NCBI GenBank assembly: GCA_947652115.1
Contig: OX393570.1
Location: forward strand, 20,240,175 to 20,304,174
Reading direction: 5' to 3'
DNA length: 64,000 nt
Origin: Blastomussa wellsi
Lineage: Eukaryota; Cnidaria; Anthozoa; Scleractinia; Plerogyridae
The notes beneath the pieces were generated by a model, which saw only the letters and a list, made by a program, of their open reading frames with translations, was not told the origin of the DNA and did no database searches. The first letter of the stretch is position 1; each line of letters opens with the position of its first letter. The translations under genes and the position numbers were made by a program. This document shows positions 36,341-47,800 of the stretch, in pieces.

Positions 36341-39147
36341 TCAGAATGCCAAGCCCAGGAGAAATCCTCCAGCAAATCCTGATGCAGCAGCTGCATTCCG
36401 CTTGGCATAGGAATAACCCTGCAAAGACAAACATTTGTAAATAGTTTCTTAGAACGAAAGTGAGAAATGACCGCAGCAGTGAATTTCCAATTTAAACAAA
36501 ATTGGAAGAAAGAAGCCTGAAAGAATTCAGGGCTTCAACAGCATTTTAAACCGAGATGTCTGCGTTACCAGTGCAATGCTCTCTGCATTGCAGAGGTGAC
36601 AGGTTCGAATCCCGTTGAAGCCCTGAATTTTTTCAGGCTTTGTTATTCCAGTTGCTTAAATTGGAAATTCTTATGTGATGATCATTTCTCACTTTTTTCT
36701 ACATCCACAGTTCATATTCACTGTAGGAATTACTTCATATCAGGGTTGTCAAAATAAGCCAGCAACCAGCACATTTCACCTGCTATTCAGAACACTGCAC
36801 CGGCTACTCCAAATGTTAGAAGGTCAGTTCTAAGCATGATATTGGAGAAATAAAATGAAAATAGCCACCTACTTTTTGGATGGAACCTGCTATTCAAAAA
36901 CGTACTGACAACCCTGTCATATACTTTAAGTAAGTTTCTTACAACCTTCGAAAATTAAAACATTCCCTGTTTTAAGGAATGGTTGCAGCTTGTTTCAGAC
37001 AGGTGTCTACTGTGCTAACATAACAAAATATAAAAAAAAACCGAAAACATAAATACGTACCCTGTTTGCCAATGCAATAATTCCTCTTTCAACATCCTTT
37101 TCATTCTTTTTTATCTTCTTCACTTGCTTTTTAACTTTGCTGGCAACTTTATCCATGTCATTTTCCATCCTTTTCCAGTTAATATTGATGTAGCCCGCTC
37201 GGTGAGCAATCTAAATTTTAGAGACATCAGAGAAAAACATCAACTTTACATTTTTGTATAATAATTTCTTCTTTTTTTATTTCCGCTTCTAGAGACAATT
37301 CAATATTGGTAACAAATCCTTTGTAAATATTACTGATAAAGGATATTAAAGTTACTATATGCCAAATATCTTCCAGTTTAACCTGCAAGTAAATTACCTT
37401 ATTGAAAATTTTTAGAGGTTTTTCCTATCAAAAATGGCCAACTATTGTCTTGTTTAACTGTGCTGATCAGCTAAATCATTGATAGTCTGAGTTTCTCCCT
37501 TAATTGAAGGGAAGATATCAGCGACGTCACCCATTGTTGTTAATGTGCCAACCAGAAAACTATTGGCTGGTGAAAAAAACAGCTCTTTTGTTTAACAAAA
37601 ACAATACAAACATCTTCCAGAGCTCTCAAGTCTCACGCAAACCAATTCATTCTTACGCTCTCAAGCTGAAACTATCAGTTCTTGCGCGTTTAATGTTCCT
37701 TGCTCCTTAAAGGATAAGTACCTTTATAATTAACTATCTTTTTGGATACAATTGCTTTGTATATGCTTCAAACACTTCATTCTTGTCCAGAGCCAGCATT
37801 TCTCTGGTCAGTGAGAACTAAACAGTTGCTTTTCATTTCTGCTCAAAATGAACGAAAACAAGTCTTAGCTACTTCAAATTTTCCAGATTTTCTTTCCCAG
37901 ACCCCCCTAGGAAGGTGATGCCTGTGGTGTCAAAATCGCTGGCTATGCCGTCGAAAATCTCACTCTTTGTCAACAAATCAACTTGAGAGCTCTGATCTTC
38001 CCTACTGGTTATCATATAAAAATTGAAATAATCAACAATCTTCATTCTGTACCTGCAGCAGAAGTATTCCTCCTCCGATAGCTGACAGTGTGAGCTTGCC
38101 AACTCTCTTACACACATATCCAGCAAACCTAAGGGTGGAACAGACATCGACAGCTGCTAAATGGGCCATGATTAAAGTGCTACTACGATGAAATTTTCGA
38201 TATCCATTTTGTTACATTTTCCTTAATAGTACGACTTTTTCAGGTATCTTGCCAAATTTCAGTCCATTACAAACATTACAAGTTGTCTTTTTTGGACTTT
38301 TACTTCCGAGAATTTACGGCCGCCATTAATTCTGCTTGTTCCTTGGCTTGGTTGAGAATTTGAGAAAATGACGTCATTTTCTCAAAATACCTCACGGGTT
38401 GAAATTATAATAACAATTAGTACAGAAAAGCGCACGAAAAAGAATAAAAGCTTTGGACGTTATCCTCGTGCAATTTTCTGTACTTGTTGTTGTTATAATT
38501 TCAACCCGTGAGGTATTTTGAGAAAATGACATCATTTTCTCAAATTCTCAACCAAGCCTTGAAACAAGGAGAATTAATGGCGGCTGTAAACCCTCGGAAA
38601 TAAAAGTCCCAAAAACATGACTTCTAAAGTTTGTAACGGGTTGAAATTTGGCAAGATATCTAGGACATTTGTATTGTGCACGAAAATATGAAAATATAAA
38701 TATCGAGAATTTGATCATAGTAGCACTTTAAACCCTGGGGAGGGGGGGTACTCCCACATATGGGCTATATAGGTATGTGCTGCGTGATAGGGTATCGTTT
38801 TTTGAGGTTCTCAGTCCTCGTATAGGGCATCATTTTTGCCCCTTTTGGCATTGTTCCTGGTGTGATCCTTAGGTAGGGTATCAAAATTGTATTGTCTAAA
38901 TTGTACATAAATGACAAGTGAAAGGAAAAAGAAACAGTCTATTTAAACCAAACAATCCAGAGTAGCAACATTACAGGAACAAAATAATGTTGACCGAGTC
39001 ATACCTTTCTTAGATAATTTGGTTTTATCAACTGGGTTGATAATGTGAATTGGCCACCATAAAGAGGTTTAAAGCTGACATTTCGAGTGTTAGCCCTTCG
39101 TCACATTATCAACTCAGTTTGATAAAACCAAATTATCTTGCTATACT

Positions 39148-39183
<36 letters not shown>

Positions 39184-39971
39184 TATCCCCTCCATACCTT
39201 TCTTAGTTTTCCTTTTTCCTTGGCTGGGGTGTCATTTTTTGGGTTTGGGCCTTAAATAGGATACGGGTTTAAGAACCTTCGTGGCCCACACCTATCAGAA
39301 ATTTCAGGTAGTTACCCCCCCTCCCGGGATTAAACTAAAATTTAGAAAATGTAGTAAATAATATTTATTTAGGGTCATTTAGGTAAGGCTATCTTAATAA
39401 AATTCTGAACATTTCAGTACTGTCAAGTTTTCGTACCAGCCCGAGATTCCTCCAATACTAATTTGCTGAACAACCGGTCTTTCTGCTAAATCCATGCTGA
39501 TGAGTTGTTCAACTAAATTTCTTGAGCCTGGAGTCTCAATTATTTCATAGAAATCGCTGTCATCATCTTCTTGCCCGCCTGGGAAAACGTAAAATGACAG
39601 ATCAGATACATACACATACTCAATATTAAATTTCTAATAATTAAGCTTATTATTTTGTATTGAACTGTTTACACGAAATTCATAAATTAAACATACACTG
39701 TACGCTACAATATAGATTATTTTAACAAATTTCCCCTCTAGGAACCTTATGTCATATGCTGAAGTTTAGTCAGAAAGAAAGAAAATTCCTTCTCCGATCT
39801 GTTCGAAAAATATTGACCCGTCAAGTCACGCAAACCTATGGAAAATATTTTAACGTGATTTTCAAAGGTTTCTCTACAGTTTCAATTGACATGCATAGAA
39901 GTGAAACACGAGGGGACTGATAATTAACGAGCTAAACGTTTTTAGTAAAAACTAAGCTTACTTTGTGACAT
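36341..39971 (-). CDS. FUNDC1: FUN14 domain-containing mitophagy receptor (FUNDC1-like)
   Basis: FUNDC1 is an outer mitochondrial membrane protein that recruits autophagosomes through an LC3-interacting region. Five exons on the minus strand: 39971-39962, 39578-39437, 38128-38053, 37210-37061, 36418-36341. Phases match at every junction and give 151 aa (human 155). The LIR-type motif is DFYEII (residues 12-17, Y14 and I17) in an acidic stretch EDDDSD. The FUN14 domain follows: VVQQISIGGISGWFAGY, VCKRVGKLTLSAIGGGILLLQ (membrane segment), GYININWKRMENDMDK, a very lysine-rich amphipathic stretch, and a C-terminal hydrophobic end SGFAGGFLLGLAF. The first exon contributes only MSQ plus one base. 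A single FUNDC1/FUNDC2 co-orthologue is possible. Head-to-head with IFT81. Intron 2 hosts a 552-bp fold-back and a hairpin retroelement. Confidence 0.93.
36458..36695. mobile_element. Fold-back element with tRNA-like core in FUNDC1 intron
   Basis: The outer arms AAGTGAGAAATGA and TCATTTCTCACTTT, then GAATTTCCAATTTAA and TTAAATTGGAAATTC, then AATTCAGGGCTTCAAC and GTTGAAGCCCTGAATT, pair as nested inverted repeats. The loop holds a tRNA-like segment with a perfect pol III B-box GGTTCGAATCC (36602-36612). No complete tRNA cloverleaf with acceptor stem was found, so it is not called a tRNA gene. Confidence 0.7.
38176..38727. mobile_element. 552-bp fold-back transposon with TTAA duplication
   Basis: Flanked by TTAA at 38172-38175 and 38728-38731. 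Terminal repeats AGTGCTACTACGATG and its near-complement ending TAGTAGCACT. The arms run almost to the centre (about 38440/38470) and include TTTGAGAAAATGAC and CAACCCGTGAGGTATTTTGAG on the right arm. Non-coding. TTAA suggests mobilisation by a piggyBac- or Kolobok-type transposase. It lies in FUNDC1 intron 2. Confidence 0.8.
38735..39310. repeat. Dispersed repeat, interrupted by the hairpin retroelement
   Basis: Contains CTCCCACATATGGGCTATATA at the left and ACCTATC...TACCCCCCCTCCC at the right. A reverse-oriented relative lies at about 51300-51595 (TATATAGCCCACAAATATGGG). This copy is split by the 180-bp element at 39014-39193. No coding sequence was recognised. Confidence 0.6.
39014..39193 (-). 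mobile_element. 180-bp hairpin retroelement, copy A
   Basis: Flanked by a perfect 13-bp duplication ATACCTTTCTTAG (39001-39013 and 39194-39206). Inside, TTTTATCAACTGGGTTGATAA near the left pairs with TTATCAACTCAGTTTGATAAAA, enclosing a 60-70-bp loop. Read on the minus strand the loop has GTGACGA, a GGGC/ACTC hairpin, GAAA and TGTC, resembling a hammerhead ribozyme core. The element ends CACAGTTTCTTTAGAAACTTA. The strand given is that of the ribozyme-like core. Probably a non-autonomous, Penelope-like-mobilised element. Confidence 0.7.
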
Positions 39972-40539
39972 TGTGTGAAGAGCCGACAATTCTTCGAAAT
40001 ATTGAGTTGAGGGTTGTTGTCGTGATCCTGCATTCCTTTTGTCCAGCAGCGAAAGACCCAGTATCACAGTTACACTGACGCGCTCAAGAGAAGAGAGCCT
40101 TTAATTTCCCGGCTAGTCGAGGTTCAGATTTTTTGCAAAAAGGGACAAAAAGTAAAAAAAAAAGTTGCGCGATTTTATCGTTCCAATATAGTTTACTATT
40201 TGATGAAATTTGATTAAAAGTTTTATTACTTGGAATAAATAAATAGAAGGGTGCTCTTAGCAAGCAACAGATAATGTTCCTAATTTGAAGATCATTTACA
40301 TGAAGTACTGGCGGCCATATTGTGTCGAAGTATCCATGGTGCTTGACATTTTTGGTGTTTATTTATTATTCTCTTCGGAAAATTTGTCGAATCTATCCAT
40401 ATTCTTATTTATTGCAACTGAAACATGAAAAACGATGAAATTCGTACTTGTAAAGTTTAAAATATAGCTGAAGCATTTCGCTTTTGGTGTTAGAAATAGA
40501 AGTAAACTCGAAAGAAAAATCTTGCAGACTGTGGCCGCC
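39972..40539. promoter_or_regulatory. Divergent promoter region FUNDC1 / IFT81
   Basis: 568 bp separate the two start codons. The segment contains 5' UTRs of both genes and no other exon. A weak X-box-like GTATCCATGG (40330-40339) lies about 200 bp before the IFT81 ATG; only one half-site is recognisable. Confidence 0.5.
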
Positions 40540-41850
40540 ATGAGCGAACAGTTGAAGTACATTGTAGACGAGCTTAACAAGGAGCCTTTCAAGAAAAATT
40601 ATAACCTCATAAGGTAAATCTTTCACTGTTCTTTAGTTATGTTTAAGAGCTTTATGTCATCCATACCCACCATCCCAACTGGCAACATGATTCTTGCAAT
40701 GTTTCTTTGTACGGGTGAAATGTTCAGGCAGGGCCATTCCATTTTATAACCCCCCCCCCCTCTCCCCCTCCATAGACAAGATTGTCAGAAGGGGCTTCGA
40801 AGGTCATTTCTGAGGGGTAGCTCCATCGGCATTCTTTGATCTTTCGAATATTCCTGAGGAGGTAAGGGGAAAAGAGTTTTTTTCGATCAAACGGTCATGA
40901 TTTGTAGTTGATGATAGTTCCAGCTATCATGTGCATTTGAACACAAAGTATCATGCACATTCACTATCATTGACTGTCATTCACTTTGAACTTGTTCAAA
41001 ATCTTCATGATAGTTGATGATAGTTTTCCTGTTTGATCATGCGCATGTTAATTAGGTGATGATAGTTTGGGGAGATTAAACTACATCATTGACTATCATG
41101 TGCTGTTTGATTGGGTCCTTAAGAATAATACAGTTTTTCTGAGGGGATCATGTCAACACTTTGATCTCTTTGGTTAGGGGGTAAATTGATACCGTGAGGA
41201 TTAAGAGTGCTGAGGGTAACAGTCGATTGTGCAGTTTGATCACCGGGTGAGGGTAGTCCTGAGAAGGACTGTTGTCAGTGACTGCGTAGTGACTGGATGT
41301 TTCGACAACCTGAGGTGAAGTCATTATCAGAGTCACAAACTCTTCACATGGCTGATAATGACTTCCACTCTGGTGAAATGTCAGTCACTGTCACTAACAA
41401 CAGTCCTTCTCAGGACTACTCTCACCAGGATGATTAAACTACACGGTTGAATAATACTACACTATACATGTACTAAGATTGTTAACTTTTTATCTATTCA
41501 TTATTTTTTTCAGTTTTGACTCCCTGCAGCCATTGCAGCTGCTACAAGTTCTGAATGATGTATTTGCAGAGATAAATCCTCAGGTAATGTTTGTTCCCCT
41601 TTTCCCTTTTACACATAAATGTAATATTTGATGCCATTGACCCATCAATGTGGGAGGTGCAGTCACTATTGGTTAGCATGCGTTACTCCAGGTTAGAGCG
41701 GTCATCTTGTCTTGTTCTTGGGCAAGACACTTTGCTCCTACTGTACCTTTTTCATCCAGGCCCCGGTTGTTCAAAGAGGGGATAACGCTATCCACTGGAG
41801 AAATCACTATCCAGTGGATAGTGCAGTTTGTTTTGCCAACACTTATCCGC

Positions 41851-41887
<37 letters not shown>

Positions 41888-44800
41888 CTTTAAACAACCG
41901 GGGCCAGGTGTATAAATCAATAGTGGTGAATTTAATGCTAGGGGGTGGGGGTAATTCTGCTATGGACTGACATCTTTTACTGTAGGCCAACTGCCACACC
42001 TTCAGCATGAGTTTCACACCTGCAGATCGAAAAACTTTAATCTCATGCCTGTAAACCAATTTCTCACACCTTGTTGAAAAGTTTCGGCCATTACATTCTT
42101 AACTTGTTCTCTTTGTTAAAAATATGTAAACTTACAAGCAGTGAATGGAAAGGTAAAAAATATGTAAATGACAGCACTTTGCCATTTTTTGACAAAAAGT
42201 GCAAATGACAAAGTTGTATTTGGGGAACACAGCTTTCAACTGAGACCCGGAAATGTTGGCAAGTCTTCAGAATTCTTTGGATGACTACGGATCTGGTCAG
42301 GCCATCTTGAGGAAAAAGTCTTATACACTCGGGAAAATGTTGGGAGGTATAGGTGTCCCATCCAGTTTTTATAAACTATGAAAATGAAAGAAGAAGGTAC
42401 CCACTTGGTTGTTACTAGGCCTGGATGCAGATTTTATCCTTCATTAGTGGCTGCCAACTTATTCTTAGTGCCCCAACTAATTTTCGGGTAGGAGAGGGCA
42501 TGGAGAGACAAGATTGCGATTCACACGTTAGTGTAGGGCATTTAAGCAAGGAAAATATAGACTGAAAATACTGGTAAAGTCACAGATACTGTGGATACTT
42601 TATTGTCAATGTGTAGAGTTGTGTTATTATTTATTTTGCCAACAGCACAAACTTGACCTTCGTGATGAAGAGCCTGAGCAAATGGCAAAGAGAATGTTCA
42701 CATTTTTGAGAGTTCTCAAATTCAAACCTAAGACAGATGCAGGAAGTTTGTAAGTAACTGAAGGGATAGACCATGTAAATTACTATCTTATACCGTAAAA
42801 TGCCTTCAAGCAAGCAACTCAGTGTCTCAGTGGCCACACAACAAACTTTTTTGACAAGTTATAATTAGCCAATCAGAGAACGTGAATTTGTTTGATCTCT
42901 CCCGCCTCCTTGCAATGTTCAAAGCTGTTGTCACGAAACCTGTTGCACTTTTAACAAGGAGGCAGAACATCTCAAACAAATTCATGTTCTCTGATTGGCT
43001 AACTTGTCAAAAAAGTTTGTTGGGTGGCCACACTGTGCTGTAATGTATTTCAGAGTTATTATCAAAGTCATCATTATACAGTCAATAAGATTAAAGTCGT
43101 ATTTAAAATTATATCAAATTGTTCTGATTGACAGACAAAAAACAAAGTTAACGTATTTATAAGATAGTTTAATGTATTTCAGCATTATTATCAAAGTCAT
43201 CACTATACAGTCAACAAGATTAAAGACGTATTTAAAATTATTTCAAATTGTTCTGATTGACAGACACAAAGCAAACTTAAAGGAATGCTATATTATTTTT
43301 GTCAAAAATTATTTAAATTTCTGTCTTCAACATTCTGGGACACTCTTGCTAAATATATAGTTGTGTAAAACATTGAAACATTGTTAATTAATTACCATTA
43401 GGTTTATTTTTCTTGACAATAATAATTATATATAAATTACTATCGTGAATGTTTTTTAAAAAGGACAATTCTTTTCAGTTAAATACTGTACGTTTTGACA
43501 GTAACGTTTGTCACTGTCAGTTACAATACCAGTGAGAGTAAATTTGACTATTTTAAAAGTTAATATACAAGTCAAAGACAATAGGTGATACTTGGAATAG
43601 TATGCCAGCCTAAACCAATAATCAAAAAAATTATATAGAATTTACTCATTTTGTTTCTTTCAAACTACCCAGGAATGCTTTTCGGAATGGCCTCATTCAA
43701 GGTGACAAGCTGGTTGTCTATCCCATTCTACACTGGCTGTTTGAAAACCTTCCAGAATTAAAGAAAAGAGCTTATCTGGCAAGATATCTAGTGAAGCTGG
43801 ATGTTCCGCCAGACCAGCTTGGAGATCAGGAGTTGAATGAGCTTAATGAAAATGTAAATACTGTTTCCACAGGTGTATAGCCCAGGGACTGCAGGCCCCC
43901 TCCCCCCAGTCAAACATCAAGCACGCAATTGGGTTCGATTGAGTTCGGCAACATAGTCATACTCTCACAAAAAAATGAGCAATCAAACTCCATTATTGGA
44001 GTTTGATTAGTTCGATTAGGTTGGACTGTGTTAAACTTGAGACTGGAATGGTCAGATTCATTTGGCTGGAACCGCCAATAACATGAGTACCGGTACCGTC
44101 TTGACTTGATAGTATTCTTTGTGCCCCTTCTCCATCTGCTGCCCTGTGGGTTCTACCAGAGGGCTTGTCAGGCAATGCAATCATTTGGGTTTCTGAGTCT
44201 AAAAATCAACCATGGTAACTCTAAAACAACTGGAAGCAGCTTTTAGCATCATTAGATAAATATCTAACAAAAAATAATGTGTTGATCTCAGTATGTAGAA
44301 ATGATAGAGCAGTTTAAAGAGCTACACAGGACAGTGGAACAGCTCAGAACATCTGGAGTATCAACAGGAGAGATTAAAAAGGTCAGTGGAATTTTATATA
44401 AATGGTGTTGATGCAATTTCACAATAATTATTATTTTGAATGTGATCTAGTCAATGTGAACTTGTATACGTACTCTCTCTGGTTAATTTCCTGATTTCTG
44501 TTAACTTCTATACTTACCTTTTTCTTTTTAGTTAAGACATGACCCACCTAGATTAGCTAGCTACCTGTGGGCATGTCCAATTTGTTAAAATAATTATTAG
44601 AAAATAAAAGAATCTATGTATGTATGTATCTGTGGCCAGCAGCTATCATTGTACTATGGGATGGCCTGTATCTCTACATTGTCTTGTATGGAATGCTTAT
44701 TGGTGGACAACTGCATCCTCTCTAACCCTCCGTCCCTCCCATTGAATCATTTCTTTCTGATTCCTACTGCCCCTAGCCTCTTATGCAGATGTCCTTTTGG

Positions 44801-47800
44801 CTTGTCATGCAATACAGGGGGTGGAGAGTGAACATACAGACTCTTCTAGGGCCTAAAAATACATTACAGATCTCTTGACCCAAAAGAATACCAAGGGTGT
44901 AAATATTCAACTCCAAAAATGTCTGACCCCCCTGTCATGTATACTGTGAGTACCCTCCTTGCCAAGATTGTGTGACTTGTTCAAAATATCCTGTTGCGTG
45001 TTATTGCATATGTTTTAATCTGTGATTTGCTTGGTCTCTCTTGTGGAGGCAGAGCCACGATGGAGTTGGGGACCCCAGGGAGGTTCTGGAAGCCTAATGT
45101 TAACCAGAACGAATGCTAAAAGTAGTTTTACAGTGTGTACTGTTCACATGTACTGTGTATCTACAGTAACTGTAGAGTACAATGTACATGTGATGTGTGT
45201 TACTATGTTTTTAGGACATAGTTAACATGGAAGATGAAAAGGAACAACTACAGAAGAGAATTGACAGAATGCAGAAGAAGGTATTGTGTAACATAGCACA
45301 TTATCCAGAGTCATTTGTATTGGAAAATTATCAAGGATTACTTGTAGTTGATATTATTTTTGTAACCTACCGTTTCAAAAGATATATGTCAGATGCCATT
45401 TGATTTGCAGTAAAACTCAAGTGAATGTCTTTTAAAAAATAAAAAAAAATTCTTTTCCTTGTTCTCTTTGTTGGCTCGAATTTTACAAGAATTTGAAGAC
45501 CAATAATAATTTCCTTTCAGGTTGAGAATGTTCGGAACTATGAGAAGATGTTACAAGCAGCTCGTAACTTACGTGTTGAAAGAGAAAAGGAACACACAAT
45601 TAGTCAGCAGAAACTGGAACAGAAGAATCAGGTAGTTGATTTTGCTCTTATAAATTTAAGGTTGATTTCTGGTTTGCACTCAGTGCACAGTCTTGGGATT
45701 GTTTGCATTTTTGTTTTGAATTCATTGATACAGTACACATCGGCAACAGTGCACATGAAGTTTTTTAATCCGCCGGCCATTATGGGCTATTTTTTGTTAT
45801 GGAGTGCTCAATTAGCAGAAACGTTGGGTTGTAATACCTCCGAGGATCATCTACTCTTCATTAACTTTTTGCAAGGATATCTGATATTAAATAACGAAGA
45901 AAAATGTAACTTTATTCTGTAATTTTCATTTTGTATTGTAAAGATTCCTTCATGTGAAACTCAAATAAACATTACAGGAATTACAGCCCTTTTTTAAAGT
46001 GCTGTCAGTAATATTATATTAAAACATAATTTATTCATCATTATAGGTCTGCACTACATGCAGAGAATAGACAAATTAAAAAAAAAACAGATGATATGTA
46101 TTTTTATCTTGTTCATTACAGTACCTCCACTCAGACCAGCGTTACCAGCGCATGCTACATCAGCTAAAGGACATGAGGGCTCAGGGTGTGGGCACCACTG
46201 GGGCAGGTAATAACACGGATATCACACAGTTGTGAAGGAGTGTATTGCAGAAGAGGAGTAGGTGGTTGATTTTGCCATCTGTGTCTAAAGAATGAGAAGA
46301 ATTATTCATCAGAGCAGCTGTCCAAGCAGTGAATGATGCAGGCAGCAATTTTGGCTGGCAGCCGGCTACTTTTGTCAACCTGTAAAATATAGAGACTGTG
46401 AATGCAAGAATTTCTGATACTACAAGTTTTATGTTATTATAACCAAAAGAAGATATGACTTGTTGCATAAACCTTTCTTTTGCTCTTTTTGAGTTCAGTA
46501 GAATCCCGATTTGTCGAACATGAAAGAGAGAAATGAAAGAGAGTTGAAGAAATCAGAGATAAAATTGCTATTGTTTGACTGAGGTCAAAATGAGGTTTGG
46601 CTTCAGTTATTACGAGGTTCGAGAATTGAGGGTTTGAGAAATTAAGACTTCACTGCAGTATGATCATGAGGTTGACAAGGTTAACAACCTTGTTCACAGG
46701 GTCTCTCTCTCACCATCCCCTGGAGCGAGAGAAGGAGAGGACCCTGGGAATGAGGTTGCAGGGTTAAAAGATGTAACAGTTGTTTTTACTTCCAGACCTT
46801 ATAAAGAGACTTGAGGAGGAAAACAAAGTCAATGTGTATCTCTGCCAGGAAAAATTACCAAAGGTAAGGCGAACTTGAAATTGGCATAGAGAAGAGCATT
46901 GTTATAGTTGTGTCATGATTGTTTTTTTTTGTTTAAACACTTAGGAGCTGGAAGGGAAAAAGAAATATGCACAGGATTTACAGAAGGTTGCAGATGAACC
47001 AGCCATGGGGCAGTCTGATGTTGATGAGCTCAACAAACGGGTAAGTTGATGCTACATCCATGGTGAGAAAATGAATAAAGTATTATCATCTCATGGTGGA
47101 ATTTTATTATAAATTTCCAGATCAAGCAGCATTCAGCAGAGATCAATACACTTATTGAAAAGAGAATGGTGCGAAATGACCCTATTGATGACAAGTTGTC
47201 ACTCTTCAGACAACAGGTAAGTAGACTACAAGAGGGGATCGCTTAACTCACTTTTTTCAGCATTAACAAAACGCGAATGACTTGGCATCCGAAGCCGAGC
47301 TGTAAGCCATGTGGGGCCCCTGCACGAAACTCCCGGCCACCCCGCACCAGAACCCTGAGAGCTACTGCTGGCCAGCATTGTCTCTCGTTTAACTTAGCCT
47401 ATAATTACATATTACCACATTAAATGACATGCTACCAAATACTTGCTGAGTATTTCTGAGTCTATGATAACATTTGTTACTATAGAGTAGTGCCTCAGAC
47501 ATGACGCAGTACTTTTGTAACAATACCAACTTTGGGCTAACTTAATTTTAATCTCTGTTCCAAAGGCCTCAATCATTGGACGTAAAAAGGAAGCTGCGGC
47601 AGAGAAACTCCAAGAGGCCATGGATGAGGTGAAATGCTACAGCAGTACTTTCTGCTGGTTAGCAGTAGGCTATGTTAGTCATATCACTTTGAGAATCTGT
47701 CAGTGGCCCCAGTCACAGCCACGTTTTAGTATTATATTTTACGTGGAGTGTGTCAAAAATGAGAGAGAGCACTGAGAAACTTGCTAAAAGTAATTTTAAA

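Noticed and set aside
36540..36625. Functional tRNA gene in the FUNDC1 intron
   Set aside because: A perfect B-box, but no acceptor-stem pairing could be drawn; it sits inside nested inverted repeats.
44616..44831. 71-codon plus-strand frame in an IFT81 intron
   Set aside because: It lies between well-supported exons and starts in a TATG microsatellite; no family similarity.
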